Assembly (NCBI RefSeq): GCF_910594005.1
Contig: NC_057823.1
Coordinates: 95,404,015 to 95,468,014, forward strand
Source of the DNA: Cervus elaphus
Lineage: Eukaryota; Chordata; Mammalia; Artiodactyla; Cervidae
Direction: 5' to 3'
DNA: 64,000 nt
Under the pieces are notes generated by a model, which saw only the letters and a list, made by a program, of their open reading frames with translations, had not been told where the DNA came from and did no database searches. The position numbers and the translations under genes were made by a program. Shown piece after piece: positions 45,835 to 57,255 of this stretch. The number at the start of each line of letters is the position of its first letter. Positions within the stretch are counted from its first letter, which is position 1.

Positions 45835-46637
45835 TTGTTTGCACAGTTCAGTTCAGTTCAGTCGCTCAGTCATGTCCGACTTTTTGCGACCCCATGAACC
45901 ACAGCATGCCAGGCCTCCCTGTCCATCACCAACTCCCAAAGTCCACCCAAAACCATGTCCATTGAGTCAGTGATGCCATCCAACCATCTCATCCTCTGTC
46001 ATCCCCTTCTCCTCCTGCCCTCACTCTTTCCCAGCATCAGGGTCTTTTCAAATGAGTCAGCTCTTCGCACCAGGTGGCCAAAATATTGGAGTTTCAGCTT
46101 CAACCTCAGTCCTTCCAATGAACACCAAGGACTGATCTCCTTTAGAGTGGACTGGTTGGATCTCCTTACAGTCCAAGGGACTCTCAAGAGTCTTCTCCAA
46201 CACCACAGTTCAAAAGCATCAATTCTTTGACTCTTGGCTTTCTTTATAGTCCAGCTGTCACATCCATACATGACCACTGGAAAAACCATAGCCTTGACTA
46301 GATGAACCTTTATTGACAAGGTAATATCTCTGCTTTTTAATATGCTGTCTAGGTTGATCATAACTTTTCTTCCAAGGAGTGAGCATCTTTTAATTTCATG
46401 GCTGCAATCACCACCTGCAGTGATTTTGGAGCTCAGAAAAATAAAGTCAGCCACTGTTTCCCCATCTATTTGCCATGAAGTGATGGAACCAGATGCCATG
46501 ATCTTAGTTTTCTGAATGTTGAGCTTTAAGCCAACTTTTTCACTCTCCTCTTTCACTTTCATCAAGAGGCTCTTTAGTTCTTCACTTTCTGCCATAAGGG
46601 TGGTGTCATCTGCATGTCTGAGGTTATTGTTTGCACA
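45835..46637 (-). mobile_element. BovB LINE, 0.78 kb, with 11-bp TSD
   Basis: Minus-oriented BovB (45846-46626) between TTGTTTGCACA copies at 45835-45845 and 46627-46637. The left end shows the reversed CTGAACTGAACTG terminus. Confidence 0.93.
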
Positions 46638-46646
46638 AATGAGCAA
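45999..46646 (-). pseudogene. BovB reverse transcriptase fragment with long open frame
   Basis: A 215-codon open frame, the longest among the BovB copies in this window. The catalytic YADD box is HADD (Tyr to His). One Glu is missing in the following MAESEEL stretch (three-base deletion) and two codons are lost around IDGETVADF. It runs on to LGKSEGRRRRG. The endonuclease and N-terminal RT are absent through 5' truncation. Confidence 0.88.
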
Positions 46647-46663
46647 ACAGTTTCCCTTACAAG

Positions 46664-46963
46664 AAATCTTATCATGCTGCTGCTACTCCTAAGTCGCTTC
46701 AGTCATGTCTCACTCTGTGTGACCCCATAGACGGCAGCCCACCAGGCTCCCCCGTCCCTGGGATTCTCCAGGCAAGAACACTGGAGTGGATTGCCAGTTC
46801 CTTCTCCAATGCGTGAAAGTGAAAAACTGAAAGTGACATTGCTCAGTCATGTCCGACTCTTATTGACCCCATGGGCCACAGCCTACCATGCTCCTCCATC
46901 CGTGGGATTTTCCAGGCAAGAGTACTGGAGTGGGGTACCATTGCCTTCTCCAAATCTTATCAT
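46664..46963 (-). mobile_element. Bov-A2 SINE with 12-bp TSD
   Basis: Minus-oriented dimer at 46676-46951 between perfect copies of AAATCTTATCAT (46664-46675 and 46952-46963). It starts with GCTGCTGCTACT, the reversed (CAG)n end, and has two AGGCTCC/TGGGATT units. It inserted 26 bp from the BovB TSD. Confidence 0.95.
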
Positions 46964-46969
46964 AGGTAC

Positions 46970-47965
46970 TCTTAAATTTTGCTTTTGTATATTTATCCTG
47001 GAAGTCACACTATATCAGTTCATAAATCTCTTCATCGTCCTTGTGATTACTGCTACATAGTACTCCATAATTTATTCAGCTACTCTATGAGAAGCTTACA
47101 GTATCCCCAATATTTTGTAGTACAAACAGTACAAAAATAAATAACCTCATATGCATATATTTTTGTATTGTTGGGAATGTAAGTTCCTAAAAGTGGAATC
47201 ACTTGGTTAACAGGCAAATGCATACATAGATTGATTAGAAATTGCCAAATTCTAGAATGGTTGTGCTAGTTAATGTTTGCTCCAGCGGTGTCCCTTACAG
47301 CCTTGCCTAAAGAGTATATGGCCATACATTTAAATAGCTGTTGATTGTATAAATGAAGAATGTTATCTTAGTGTTTTAATTTTTATTTATCTAATTATTA
47401 GTAGTTTTGAACATCTTTTCAGATGCTTAAGGGCTGTTTTATATTATTTTTTCTGTTAACTGTCTTTCATGTCTTTTCCCCATTTTCCTATTTGCTTTCC
47501 ATTTTTGTTTGTCCCTTAAATTTTAAGAATTTTTTTTTACATTACGGATGTTTGTCCTTGGTCTGTGACATAGGTTGAAAATATTTTCTCTGAGTTCACT
47601 TCTCTTATGATTACCAGTTCTTCTTTGTTATGGTGTGTGTGTGTGTTTTGCCATGTAAAAATTCTTATTGTTGTCATCAGATTTAGTAGTCATTTCTTTT
47701 ATTCCATCTGTATTTTAAAACATAGTTAGAAAAACTTTTCCTACAGTGAGATTAAAGAGAAATTCACTCATGTTTTTCTTTTAATATTTATATGGTTTTA
47801 TTTTTGCATGTATGTATAATACTATTTTTAGTATTTGTCCCTAATCTTCTTGGAGTTCATTCTTGTGTGTGGACCTAGCTTTATATTTCTCCAAATGGCT
47901 ACTCAGTTTTCTCAGCACCATTTATTTAGAAGCCCATCTTTCTAAAAGCAGTGTTCTACCCTGGA
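46970..47965 (-). mobile_element. Ancient L1M relic
   Basis: Minus-oriented L1 3' half: ACATAGTACTCCATAATTTATTC, TTTTGAACATCTTTTCAGATGCTTA, CATTACGGATGTTTGTCCTTGG and TTTCTCAGCACCATTTATTTAG follow the same order as in the intact L1 at about 51420-52320. It contains a (TG)n near 47632. Confidence 0.7.
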
Positions 47966-47999
47966 TTGGATCCTATAACAGAAAAGAGCATTAATATCT

Positions 48000-48120
48000 G
48001 AGACTCTATGTTCTCTTGAGTAAATTGTTGATAATCTCTCTCTCAAAATACTGGTGTGAAACTTAAATGATGTAACCTATACACTACACTGGCCACTTAA
48101 TAAATGCTAATTTCCTTCTT
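48000..48120 (+). mobile_element. MIR 3'-end relic
   Basis: Weak match ending in CCACTTAATAAATGCTAATTTCC. Confidence 0.4.
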
Positions 48121-48171
48121 ATTAAACAGTTACTGTCTGTCGGCTCAGTGTATCTGGATGAAACACTGTCT

Positions 48172-48345
48172 AGAGCAGTGATTCTCAAATACTAGTGTTC
48201 ATGAAACTCTCCTGGTGTGCTGCTTACAAGGCAGATTCCTTGGCCCTGTCCTTTAGATATTCTAGCTGAGTGGGTCTGGTGTGGTTCAGGAACCTGCCTT
48301 GTACTCAAACCCATGTGTTATTTTGAAGCCAAACCCCAGGAAGCA
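48172..48345 (+). mobile_element. MER5A-like DNA transposon relic
   Basis: AGAGCAGTGATTCTCAAATACTAGTG opening, then AAGGCAGATTCCTTGGCCC and GCTGAGTGGGTCTGGTGTGG in MER5A order. Confidence 0.7.
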
Positions 48346-48354
48346 TGAGCCTAG

Positions 48355-48435
48355 GGGGAACACCTATCTCATCCATCCCATGGGGAACGCCTATCTCATC
48401 CATCCCATGGGGAATGCCTATCTCATCCATCCCAT
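48355..48435. repeat. 27-bp minisatellite, three copies
   Basis: Unit GGGGAA(C/T)(A/G)CCTATCTCATCCATCCCAT with starts at 48355, 48382 and 48409 and only one or two differences between units. The period is a multiple of three, so an incidental ORF shows a nine-residue repeat. Confidence 0.95.
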
Positions 48436-48890
48436 GATAATGACTACAAACATGCAGAAACAAACCAGCTAGGATCATAAGTCACTATATTCATAAAGCT
48501 ATTTTACATCAGTTACAGGCCAACATGTGATAAAATACTAAAGATTTAAAAGCTAAAAGTGCAATTAAAATTGAAGTGCCGTTGCGATGAAAGTACAATT
48601 AGAGTTTATTTGAAACAAGTAATTTTTGAGAGATATTACAAAGAACAGTAGGAATGAGGGTGTAAAGGGAGCTGTTGTTTGTATGTTTAGTAACTTCTGG
48701 GTACATTAGTACATTGCCCACACCAAAAGGTATCAAATGGAGGAAATATGTCAAATATGTCAAATGGAGGAGAATACATCAAATAGAAGAGAAAGACAGA
48801 AAATGCATTGTTCTTTGGCATTCCAAAACTAACTAGAGAAAGCAGAAATGAAGGGGATCTCTTCTAGAACAGATTTTTTTAAAATTCCAG

Positions 48891-49079
48891 TTAAGCTAAA
48901 AATCCGCCTGCAATGCGGGAGACCTGGGATCAATCCCTGGGTTGGGAAGATCCCCTGGAGAAGGGAAAGGCAATCCACTCCAGTATTCTAGCCTGGAGAA
49001 TTCCATGGACTGTATAGTCCGTGGGGTCATAAAGAGTAAGAGATGAGTGAGCAACTTTCACTTCACTTAAACTAAAAAT
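48891..49079 (+). mobile_element. Bov-tA SINE with 13-bp TSD (one mismatch)
   Basis: The SINE at 48904-49066 starts within the tRNA-derived part (CCGCCTGCAATGCGGGAGAC) and ends in the Bov-A unit. Flanks are TTAAGCTAAAAAT (48891-48903) and TTAAACTAAAAAT (49067-49079). Confidence 0.88.
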
Positions 49080-50790
49080 AATATGTGCTTGACTTATACA
49101 CGAATTTAAATTTTATGCCAGAAAATGTCTCCCCCGCTTTTGACTTCAATTCATAGATTGATGCTAAAAGCGCACTTACTGTTCAGAACCCCTTACAAAA
49201 GAATTCTGTCTCTGTGTCTGTTACTCCACTGCTGATCAGGCAGGAGGTGAAAGGGAGACCATAGCTATGATTCATTCACGAGTATTGTGTCTAAAAGTAA
49301 TTTTTGTGGCAGCTCAACCACCCAGTGATTTCAAATTTCTAAATAGGTGGTAAAGTACATCAGCGTGATTAAATGCACTCCCACAGGAGCAAGTGTTTGT
49401 TCTCAGAATCATCATGTAGCCTGTACAACTCTAATTTGAGAGTCTAGATGTTCAAAAACACCCGTCACAATACGTTGAAGATAATTATGTTTTCTGTGGT
49501 GAGATGGTGTTATGCCAGTCAGGCTCTGGACTAAAAAGTAAAATATGAAGTGACCTCCTTCTTCCAAAGAGAATTAAACTGCCAAGGTTAATTTTTTTTT
49601 CTTTTATCTAGGAATTTCTAAAGATTAGAAACCAACTTTGCATATTTAGAAAACTTGGTCATTTTATTCCAATTGGGTGATTTCTCAGCTAGGTGACTTT
49701 GAGGAATCAAATACAAGTTGAGATCAAACCACCTCTTGTCTCATTCTAATGGAGGCAATAGAATGCTTTGGAAATAACTGTCAAGGTCCTATACAAATAA
49801 TATACCCTACATGTATACATGTATCCATATGATTTACATCAGACACTGTTTTCTAGTTTGATGATGATTTTCAGTCTTTTGGAAAAATTGTATCTCTGTA
49901 AAGAAGCATCCTTCACAAATAAAACGGGAGAAAGGGGCAAATAGATGTGTATTTTGTGTTTATAGAAAGTTTCCAAAAACTTTAAAATTGCTAAAAACAT
50001 GGTGTGATTACAAACGTAAAACATGAGTATCAGCTTTTCATAAATCTGTTATCTCTACCTTGTTCTATTATATTGCACCCAAGTCTGTGTTATTATATCT
50101 CAGACTTCTCCAGTGTGGCTTTCTTTGGCAAGACCCAAGAGCCTTGACACCCCAGCCACCACACCCATGTCCCACTTCGCAAAGGGAGAAAGAATGAGGT
50201 GAAGAGAAGGAAGTATCACTATATAAGCAAACACATACTGGGAGAGAAAAACAGAGAAAGAGAAGGCATTCTGATTTTAGAAATGGTAGAATGGATGATT
50301 CATACCAAAACCACATAACAGAGATGCATAAAATCTAGTCATTATAGAAATCATGGGTCATAGGCCAAAAATATTATTTATGCATATATGTATCACCATG
50401 CATTATAGGATTAACCAAGCTACCACAATAAATAAACATAATAGTGGAGCTAAAATAATGATAAATTAGAATGGAAAGGCAAAAAAGAACAGCATCTGAA
50501 ATGACATCTATTTTAAGCCAACACTGGTGCTGCAGCAATACTGGAATTAAATTACGTATATGCATGAAATATTCAAACTCTGCCACATTTGATAACATAG
50601 CATGGTCTTCAGAGTAGAATACTGAATTTAAGTCCTTGATATGCCCAGTTAATGTGTTAATTTATTTTGCAAATATCAAATTTAAATAACTCTAATAGCT
50701 CACCCATTAATTTAGCCATAAACAGCCTTAAGTCCTATGTGAAAATAAAAGTCTATGGTTTTGTGTATCCCTTGCACGTGAGAACTGGGA
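49080..50790. other. Intergenic sequence, no feature recognised
   Basis: AT-rich, single-copy-looking DNA. ORFs of 60-88 codons show no protein features. Confidence 0.4.
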
Positions 50791-50816
50791 AGGGATGTGT
50801 GTTTTGTTTTTTTTTT

Positions 50817-50954
50817 AAAGTATTTTTTTTATTGGAGTATAATTGCTTTACAATGTTAAGTTCGGCTGTACAACATATATCAGACATGTCTACATATATC
50901 CCAAGCCTCTGAAGCTTCCCCCTCCCCCATCCCATCCCTCTAGGTGGACTATAG
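50817..50954 (-). other. Probable L1 3'-transduced segment
   Basis: This 138-bp segment lies between the L1 internal A-tract (T-runs at 50955-50966 and 50973-50988 on the plus strand) and the terminal A-tail next to the TSD. It ends with AATAAA (50828-50833, minus strand). Its last part (AACATTGTAAAGCAATTATAC) resembles an old L1 3' end, so the source locus probably had a fossil L1 downstream. The call rests on its position inside the TSDs. Confidence 0.65.
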
Positions 50955-51287
50955 TTTTTTTTTTTTGACTTGTTTTTTTTTTTTTTTTCCAGTGGGTTTT
51001 GTCATACATTGATATGAATCAGCCATGGATTTACATGTATTCCCAATCCCGATCCCCCCTCCCACCTCCCTCTCCACCCGATTCCTCTGGGTCTTCCCAG
51101 TGCACCAGGCCCGAGCACTTGTCTCATGCATCCCACCTGGGCTGGTGATCTGTTTCACCATAGATAGTATACATGCTGTTCTTTTGAAATATCCCACCCT
51201 CACATTCTCCCACAAAGTTCAAAAGTCTGTTCTGTATTTCTGTGTCTCTTTTTCTGTTTTGCATATAGGGTTATCGTTATCACCTTT

Positions 51288-54200
51288 CTAAATTCCATAT
51301 ATATGTGTTAGTATGCTGTAATGTTCTTTATCTTTCTGGCTTACTTCACTCTGTATAAGGGGCTCCAGCTTCATCCATCTCATTAGGACTGGTTCAAATG
51401 AATTCTTTTTAATGGCTGAGTAATATTCCATGGTGTATATGTACCACAGCTTCCTTATCCATTCATCTGCTGATGGGCATCTAGGTTGCTTCCATGTCCT
51501 GGCTATTATAAACAGTGCTGCGATGAACATTGGGGTGCACGTGTCTCTTTCAGATCTGGTTTCCTCAGTGTGTATGCCCAGAAGTGGGATTGCTGGGTCA
51601 TATGGCAGTTCTATTTCCAGTTTTTTAAGGAATCTCCACACTGTTCTCCATAGCGGCTGTACTAGTTTGCATTCCCACCAACAGTGTAAGAGGGTTCCCT
51701 TTTCTCCACACCCTCTCCAGCATTTATTGCTTGTAGACTTTTGGATAGCAGCCATCCTGACTGGCGTGTAATGGTACCTCATTGTGGTTTTGATTTGCAT
51801 TTCTCTGATAATGAGTGATGTTGAGCATCTTTTCATGTGTTTGTTAGCCATCTGTATGTCTGCTTTGGAGAAATGTCTGTTTAGTTCTTTGGCCCATTTT
51901 TTGATTGGGTCATTTATTTTTCTGGAATTGAGCTGCAGGAGTTGCTTGTATATTTTTGAGATTAATCCTTTGTTTCTTCATTTGCTATTATTTTCTCCCA
52001 ATCTGAGGGCTGTCTTTTCACCTTGCTTATAGTTTCCTTTGTAGTGCAAAAGCTTTTAAGTTTCATTAGGTCCCATTTGTTTAGTTTTGCTTTTATTTCC
52101 AATATTCTGGGAGGTGGGTCATAGAGGATCTTGCTGTGATTTATGTCGGAGAGTATTTTGCCTATGTTCTCCTCTAGGAGTTTTATAGTTTCTGGTCTTA
52201 CATTTAGATCTTTAATCCATTTTGAGTTTATTTTTGTGTATGGTGTTAGAAAGTGTTCTAGTTTCATTCTTTTACAAGTGGTTGACCAGTTTTCCCAGCA
52301 CCACTTGTTAAAGAGGTTGTCTTTTTTCCATTGTATATCCTTGCCTCCTTTGTCAAAGATAAGGTGTCCATAGGTTCATGGATTTATCTCTGGGCTTTCT
52401 ATTCTGTTCCATTGATCTATATTTCTGTCTTTGTGCCAGTACCATACTGTCTTGATGACTGTGGCTTTGTAGTAGAGTCTGAAGTCAGGCAGGTTGATTC
52501 CTCCCGTTCCATTCTTCTTTCTCAAGATTATTTTGGCTATTCAAGGTTTTTTGTATTTCCATACAAATTGTGAAATTCTTTGGTCTAGTTCTGTGAAAAA
52601 TACCGTTGGTAGCTTGATAGGGATTGCATTGAATCTATAGACTGCTTTGGGTAGAATAGCCATTTTGACAATATTGATTCTTCCAATCCAGGAACACGGT
52701 ATGTTTCTCCATCTGTTTGTGTCCTCTTTGATTTCTTTCATCAGTGTTTTATAGTTTTCTATGTATAGGTCCTTTGTTTCTTTAGGTAGATATACTCCTA
52801 AGTATTTTATTCTTTTTGTTGCAATGGTGAATGGTATTGTTTCCTTAATTTCTCTTTCTGTTTTTTCATTGTTAGTATATAGGAATGCAAGGGATTTCTG
52901 TGTGTTAATTTTATATCCTGCAACTTTACTATATTCATTGATTAGCTCTAGTAATTTTCTGGTAGAGTCTTTAGGGTCTTCTATATAGAGGATCATGTCA
53001 TCTGCAAACAGTGAGAGTTTTACTTCTTCTTTTCCTATCTGGATTCCTTTTACTTCTTTGTCTGCTCTGATTGCTGTGGCCAGAACTTCCAACACTATGT
53101 TGAATAGTAGTGGTGAGAGTGGGCACCCTTGTCTTGTTCCTGATTTCAGGGGAAATGCCTTCAATTTTTCACCATTGAGGGTGATGCTTGCTGTGGGTTT
53201 GTCATATATAGCTTTTATTATGTTGAGGTATGTTCCTTCTATTCCTGCTTTTTGGAGAGTTTTAATCATAAATGAGTGTTGAATTTTGTCAAAGGCTTTC
53301 TCTGCATCTATTGAGATAATCATATGGTTTTTATCTTTCAATTTGTTAATGTGGTGTATTACATTGATTGATTTGCGGATATTAAAGAATCCTTGCATTC
53401 CTGGGATAAAGCCCACTTGGTCATGGTGTATGATTTTTTTAATATGTTGTTGGATTCTGTTTGCTAGAATTTTGTTAAGGATTTTTGCATCTATGTTCAT
53501 CAGTGATATTGGCCTGTAGTTTTCTTTTTTTGTGGCATCTTTGTCTGGTTTTGGAATTAGGGTGATGGTGGCCTCATAGAATGAGTTTGGAAGCTTACCT
53601 TCATCTGCAATTTTCTGGAAGAGTTTGAGTAAGATAGGTGTTAGCTCTTCTCTAAATTTTTGGTAGAATTCAGCTGTGAAGCCATCTGGTCCTGGGCTTT
53701 TGTTTGCTGGAAGATTTTTGATGACAGTTTCGATTTCCTTGCTTGTGATGGGTCTGTTAAGATCTTCTATTTCTTCCTGGTTCAGTTTTGGAAAGTTATA
53801 CTTTTCTAAGAATTTGTCCATTTCATCCAAGTTGTCCATTTTATTGGCATAGAGCTGCTGGTAGTAGTCTCTTATGATCCTTTGTATTTCAGTGTTGTCT
53901 GTTGTGATCTCTCCATTTTCATTTCTAATTTTGTTAATTTGGTTCTTCTCTCTTTGTTTCTTAATGAGTCTTGCTAATGGTTTGTCAATTTTGTTTATTT
54001 TTTCAAAAAACCAGCTTTTAGCTTTGTTGATTTTTGCTATGGTCTCTTTAGTTTCTTTTGCATTTATTTCTGCCCTGAATTTTAAGATTTCTTTCCTTCT
54101 GCTAACTCTGGGGTTCTTCATTTCTTCCTTCTCTAATTGCTTTAGGTGTAGAGTTAGGTTATTTATTTGGTTTTTTTCTTGTTTCTTGATGTAAGCCTGT

Positions 54201-55096
54201 AATGCTATGAACCTTCCCCTTAGCACTGCTTTTACAGTGTCCCATAGGTTTTGGGTTGTTGTGTGTTCATTTTCATTCATTTCTATACATATTTTGATTT
54301 CTTTTTTGATTTCTTCTATGATTTGTTGGTTATTCAGAAGCGTGTTATTTAGCCTCCATATGTTTGAAGTTTTAACAATTTTTTTCCTGTAATTGAGATC
54401 TAATCTTACTGCACTGTGGTCAGAAAAGATGACTGGAATGATTTCATTTTTTTTGAATTTTCCAAGACCAGATTTATGGCCCAGGATGTGATCTATTCTG
54501 GAGAATGTTCCGTGTGCACTTGATAAAAAGGTGAAGTTGATTGTTTTGGGGTGAAATGTCCTATAGATATCAATTAGGTCTAGCTGGTCCATTGTGTCAT
54601 TTAAGGTTTGTGTTTCCTTGTTAATTTTCTGTTTAGTTGATCTATCCATAGTTGTGAGTGGGGTATTAAAGTCTCCCACTATTATTGTGTTACTATTAAT
54701 TTCCTCTTTCATACTCGTTAGCGTTTGCCGTACATATTGTGGTGCTCCTATGTTGGGTGCATATATAATTGTTATATCTTCTTCTTGGATTGATCCTTTG
54801 ATCATTATGTAGTGTCCTTCTTTGTCTCTTTTCACATCCTTTATTTGAAAGTCTATTTTATCTGATATGAGTATTGCGACTCCTGCTTTCTTTTGGTCTC
54901 CGTTTGCATGAAATATTTTTTTCCAGCCCTTCACTTTTAGTCTGTATGTGTCTCTTGTTTTGAGGTGGGTCTCTTGTAGACAGCATATATAGGGGTCTTG
55001 TTTTTGTATCCATTCAGCCAATCTTTGTCTTTTGGTTGGGGCATTCAACCCATTTACATTTAGGGTAATTATTGATAGGTGTGGTCCCGTTGCCAT
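51288..55096 (-). pseudogene. L1 ORF2 (endonuclease-reverse transcriptase), two lesions
   Basis: The first 851 codons are open (52541-55096). The AP-type endonuclease keeps all expected motifs: LNVNGLN (residues 12-18), QETH (41-44), GDFN, RIDHILG and SDHSAV. The RT palm has the FADD catalytic box at 697-700. A TGA stop lies at 52541-52543, after WKYKKP. The same frame then stays open to about 51965, where a net one-base loss shifts it. The C-terminal part (51288-51851) contains the Cys/His motif CWRGCGEKGTLLHCWWEC. The length from start to natural stop (3809 nt) is one base short of 1270 codons. The copy cannot make full-length ORF2p. Confidence 0.95.
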
Positions 55097-55147
55097 TTAC
55101 TTTGTTGTTTTGGGTTCACGTTTATACAACCTTTCTGTATTTCCTGT

Positions 55148-56074
55148 CTAGAGAAGGTCCTTTAGCATTTGTTGAAGAGCTGGTTTGGTGGTGCTGAATT
55201 CTCTCAGCTTTTGCTTATCTGTAAAGCTTTTGAATTCTCCTTTATATCTGAATGAGATCCTTGCTGGATACAGTAATCTAGGTTGTAGGTTATTCTCTTT
55301 CATTACTTTCAGTACGTCCTGCCATTCCCTTCTGGCCTGGAGGGTTTCTATTGATAGATCAGCTGTTATCCTTATGGGAATCCCTTTGTGTGTTATTTGT
55401 TGTTTCTCCCTTGCTGCTTTTAATATTTGTTCTTTGTGTTTGATCTTTGTTAATTTGATTAATATGTGTCTTGGGGTGTTTCGCCTTGGGTTTATCCTGT
55501 TTGGGACTCTCTGGGTTTCTTGGATTTGGGTGGCTATTTCCTTCCCCATTTTAGGGAAGTTTTCAGCTATTATCTCCTCGAGTATTTTCTCATGGCCTTT
55601 CTTTTTGTCTTCTTCTTCTGGAACTCCTATGATTCGAATGTTGGGGCGTTTCACAGTGTCCCAGAGGTCCCTGAGGTTGTCCTCATTTCTTTTGATCCTT
55701 TTTTCTTTTTTCCTCTCTGCTTCATTTATTTCCACCATTTTATCTTCTACCTCACTTATCCTATCTTCTGCCTCCGTTATTCTACTCTTGGTTCCCTCCA
55801 AAGTGTTTTTGATCTCATTCATTGCATTATTCATTTTTAATTGACTCTTTTTTATTTCTTCTAGGTCTTTATTAAACAGTTCTTGAATCTTTTCAATCTT
55901 TGTTTCCAGGCTATTTATCTGTAACTCCATTTTGTTTTCAAGATTTTGGATCATTTTTATTATCATTATTCTAAATTCTTTTTCAGGTAGATTCCCTATC
56001 TCCTCCTCTTTTGTTTGACTTGGTGGGCATTTTTCATGTTCCTTTACCTGTTGGGTATTTCTTTGCCTTTTCAT
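55148..56074 (-). CDS. L1 ORF1 protein, intact
   Basis: Open frame of 308 codons, the usual length for ruminant L1 ORF1p. It encodes the RNA-binding, trimeric chaperone of the L1 particle. A charged N-terminus (MKRQRNTQQVKEHEK) leads into a long heptad-rich coiled coil (about residues 35-135, e.g. ENKMELQINSLETKIEKIQE). Then comes the RRM domain with NIRIIGVPEEED near residue 150 and the C-terminal domain with RNTPRHILIKLTKIKHKEQI and ARREWQDVLKVMKENN. I see no stop or frameshift. It is a mobile-element gene in an otherwise defective copy. Confidence 0.95.
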   Translation of the reverse strand: MKRQRNTQQVKEHEKCPPSQTKEEEIGNLPEKEFRIMIIKMIQNLENKMELQINSLETKIEKIQELFNKDLEEIKKSQLKMNNAMNEIKNTLEGTKSRITEAEDRISEVEDKMVEINEAERKKEKRIKRNEDNLRDLWDTVKRPNIRIIGVPEEEDKKKGHEKILEEIIAENFPKMGKEIATQIQETQRVPNRINPRRNTPRHILIKLTKIKHKEQILKAAREKQQITHKGIPIRITADLSIETLQARREWQDVLKVMKENNLQPRLLYPARISFRYKGEFKSFTDKQKLREFSTTKPALQQMLKDLL

Positions 56075-56889
56075 CTTGTTTAGATTGCTGTATCTGGAGT
56101 GGGCTTTCTGTATTCTGGAGGTCTGTGGTTCCTTTTTATTGTGGAGGATTAACCCAGTGGGTGGGGTTAGACAATTGGCTTGTCAAGATTTCCTGGTTAG
56201 GGGAGCTTGCGTCAGTGTTCTGGTGCGTGGAACTTGATTTCTTCTCTTTGGAGAGCAATGGAGTGCCCAGTAATGAGTTTTGAGATGGGTCTATGTGTTA
56301 GGTGTGTCCTTGGGCAGCCTGTATGTTGATGTTCAGGGCTATGTTCCTGCGTTGCTGGAGAATTTGCGTGGTATGTCTTGCTCTAAAACTTATTGGCTCT
56401 TGGGTGGTGGTTGGTTTCAGTGTAGGTATGGAGGCTTTTGGACGGTCACTTATTACTTCAAGTTCCATGTAGTCAGGAGTTTTCTGGTGTTCTCAGGTTT
56501 TGGGCTTAAGTCTCCTGCCTCTGGATTTCAGTTTTATTCTTCCTGTAATCTCAGGACTTCTCCAACTATACAGCCCTGATAAGAAAACTTCTAGGTTAAT
56601 GGCTAAAAGATTCTCCCCCGTTAGGGACACCCAGAGAGGTTCACAGAGTTACATGAAGAAGAGGAGAGGGAGGAGGGAGATAGAGATGAACAGGAGGAGA
56701 AAAAGGGGGGACTCAAGAGGAGAGAGACAGATCTACGCAGCTGTCTGTTCCCAGAGTGTTCTCCGTAGCCCAGTCACCTACAAGGATTCACAGAATTGGA
56801 TTGGGAAGAGAAGGGGAAAGGAGGAAATAGAGGTGTTCTGAGGTAGAAAACAGAGAGTCAAGATTGGGAGAGAATAATCTTCGGTTTAA

Positions 56890-57255
56890 AAATAGGGCTT
56901 TTCTTCTTTTTTTTTTTTGTAAGGTTATAGTGTATTGAAAATGAAAATTAAGGAGTAGTAGAGGAGTACTAGAGGACTTTAAAAGAAATAAGAGAAAAAG
57001 AAAAATAGAAAATAGAAGAGAAAAAGGAAAGAAAAAAAAAGAAAAAAAAAAAGAAAAAGAAAAAAAAAAGAAAGAAAAAAAAAATTTTTTTTTCCCCCCC
57101 TAATTAAAAAATCGTAAAAGTCTGTGGAAATGAAAGTTAAGGAGTAATGGGGGAGTAATAGGGGATTTTAAAGGAAAATAAAAGAGAAGAAAGAAAAAAG
57201 AAAAAAAACAAAAAAAGAAAAAAAATTAAAAAAACAAAAAAAAGAGAAAAAAGTA
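56890..57255. repeat. A/AAAG-rich low-complexity tract in L1 5' UTR
   Basis: The plus strand is almost all purine, with many GAAAAA and AAAGAAA runs, interrupted at 57084-57110 by a T/C block. On the L1 sense strand it is a polypyrimidine tract. Confidence 0.9.

Noticed and set aside
48281..48472. Nine-residue tandem repeat ORF
   Set aside because: It results from the 27-bp minisatellite being a multiple of three; there is no other coding evidence.
52761..55844. Several plus-strand ORFs rich in Phe, Ile, Leu and Ser (up to 219 codons)
   Set aside because: They are reverse-strand shadows of the L1 ORF2 and ORF1 reading frames.
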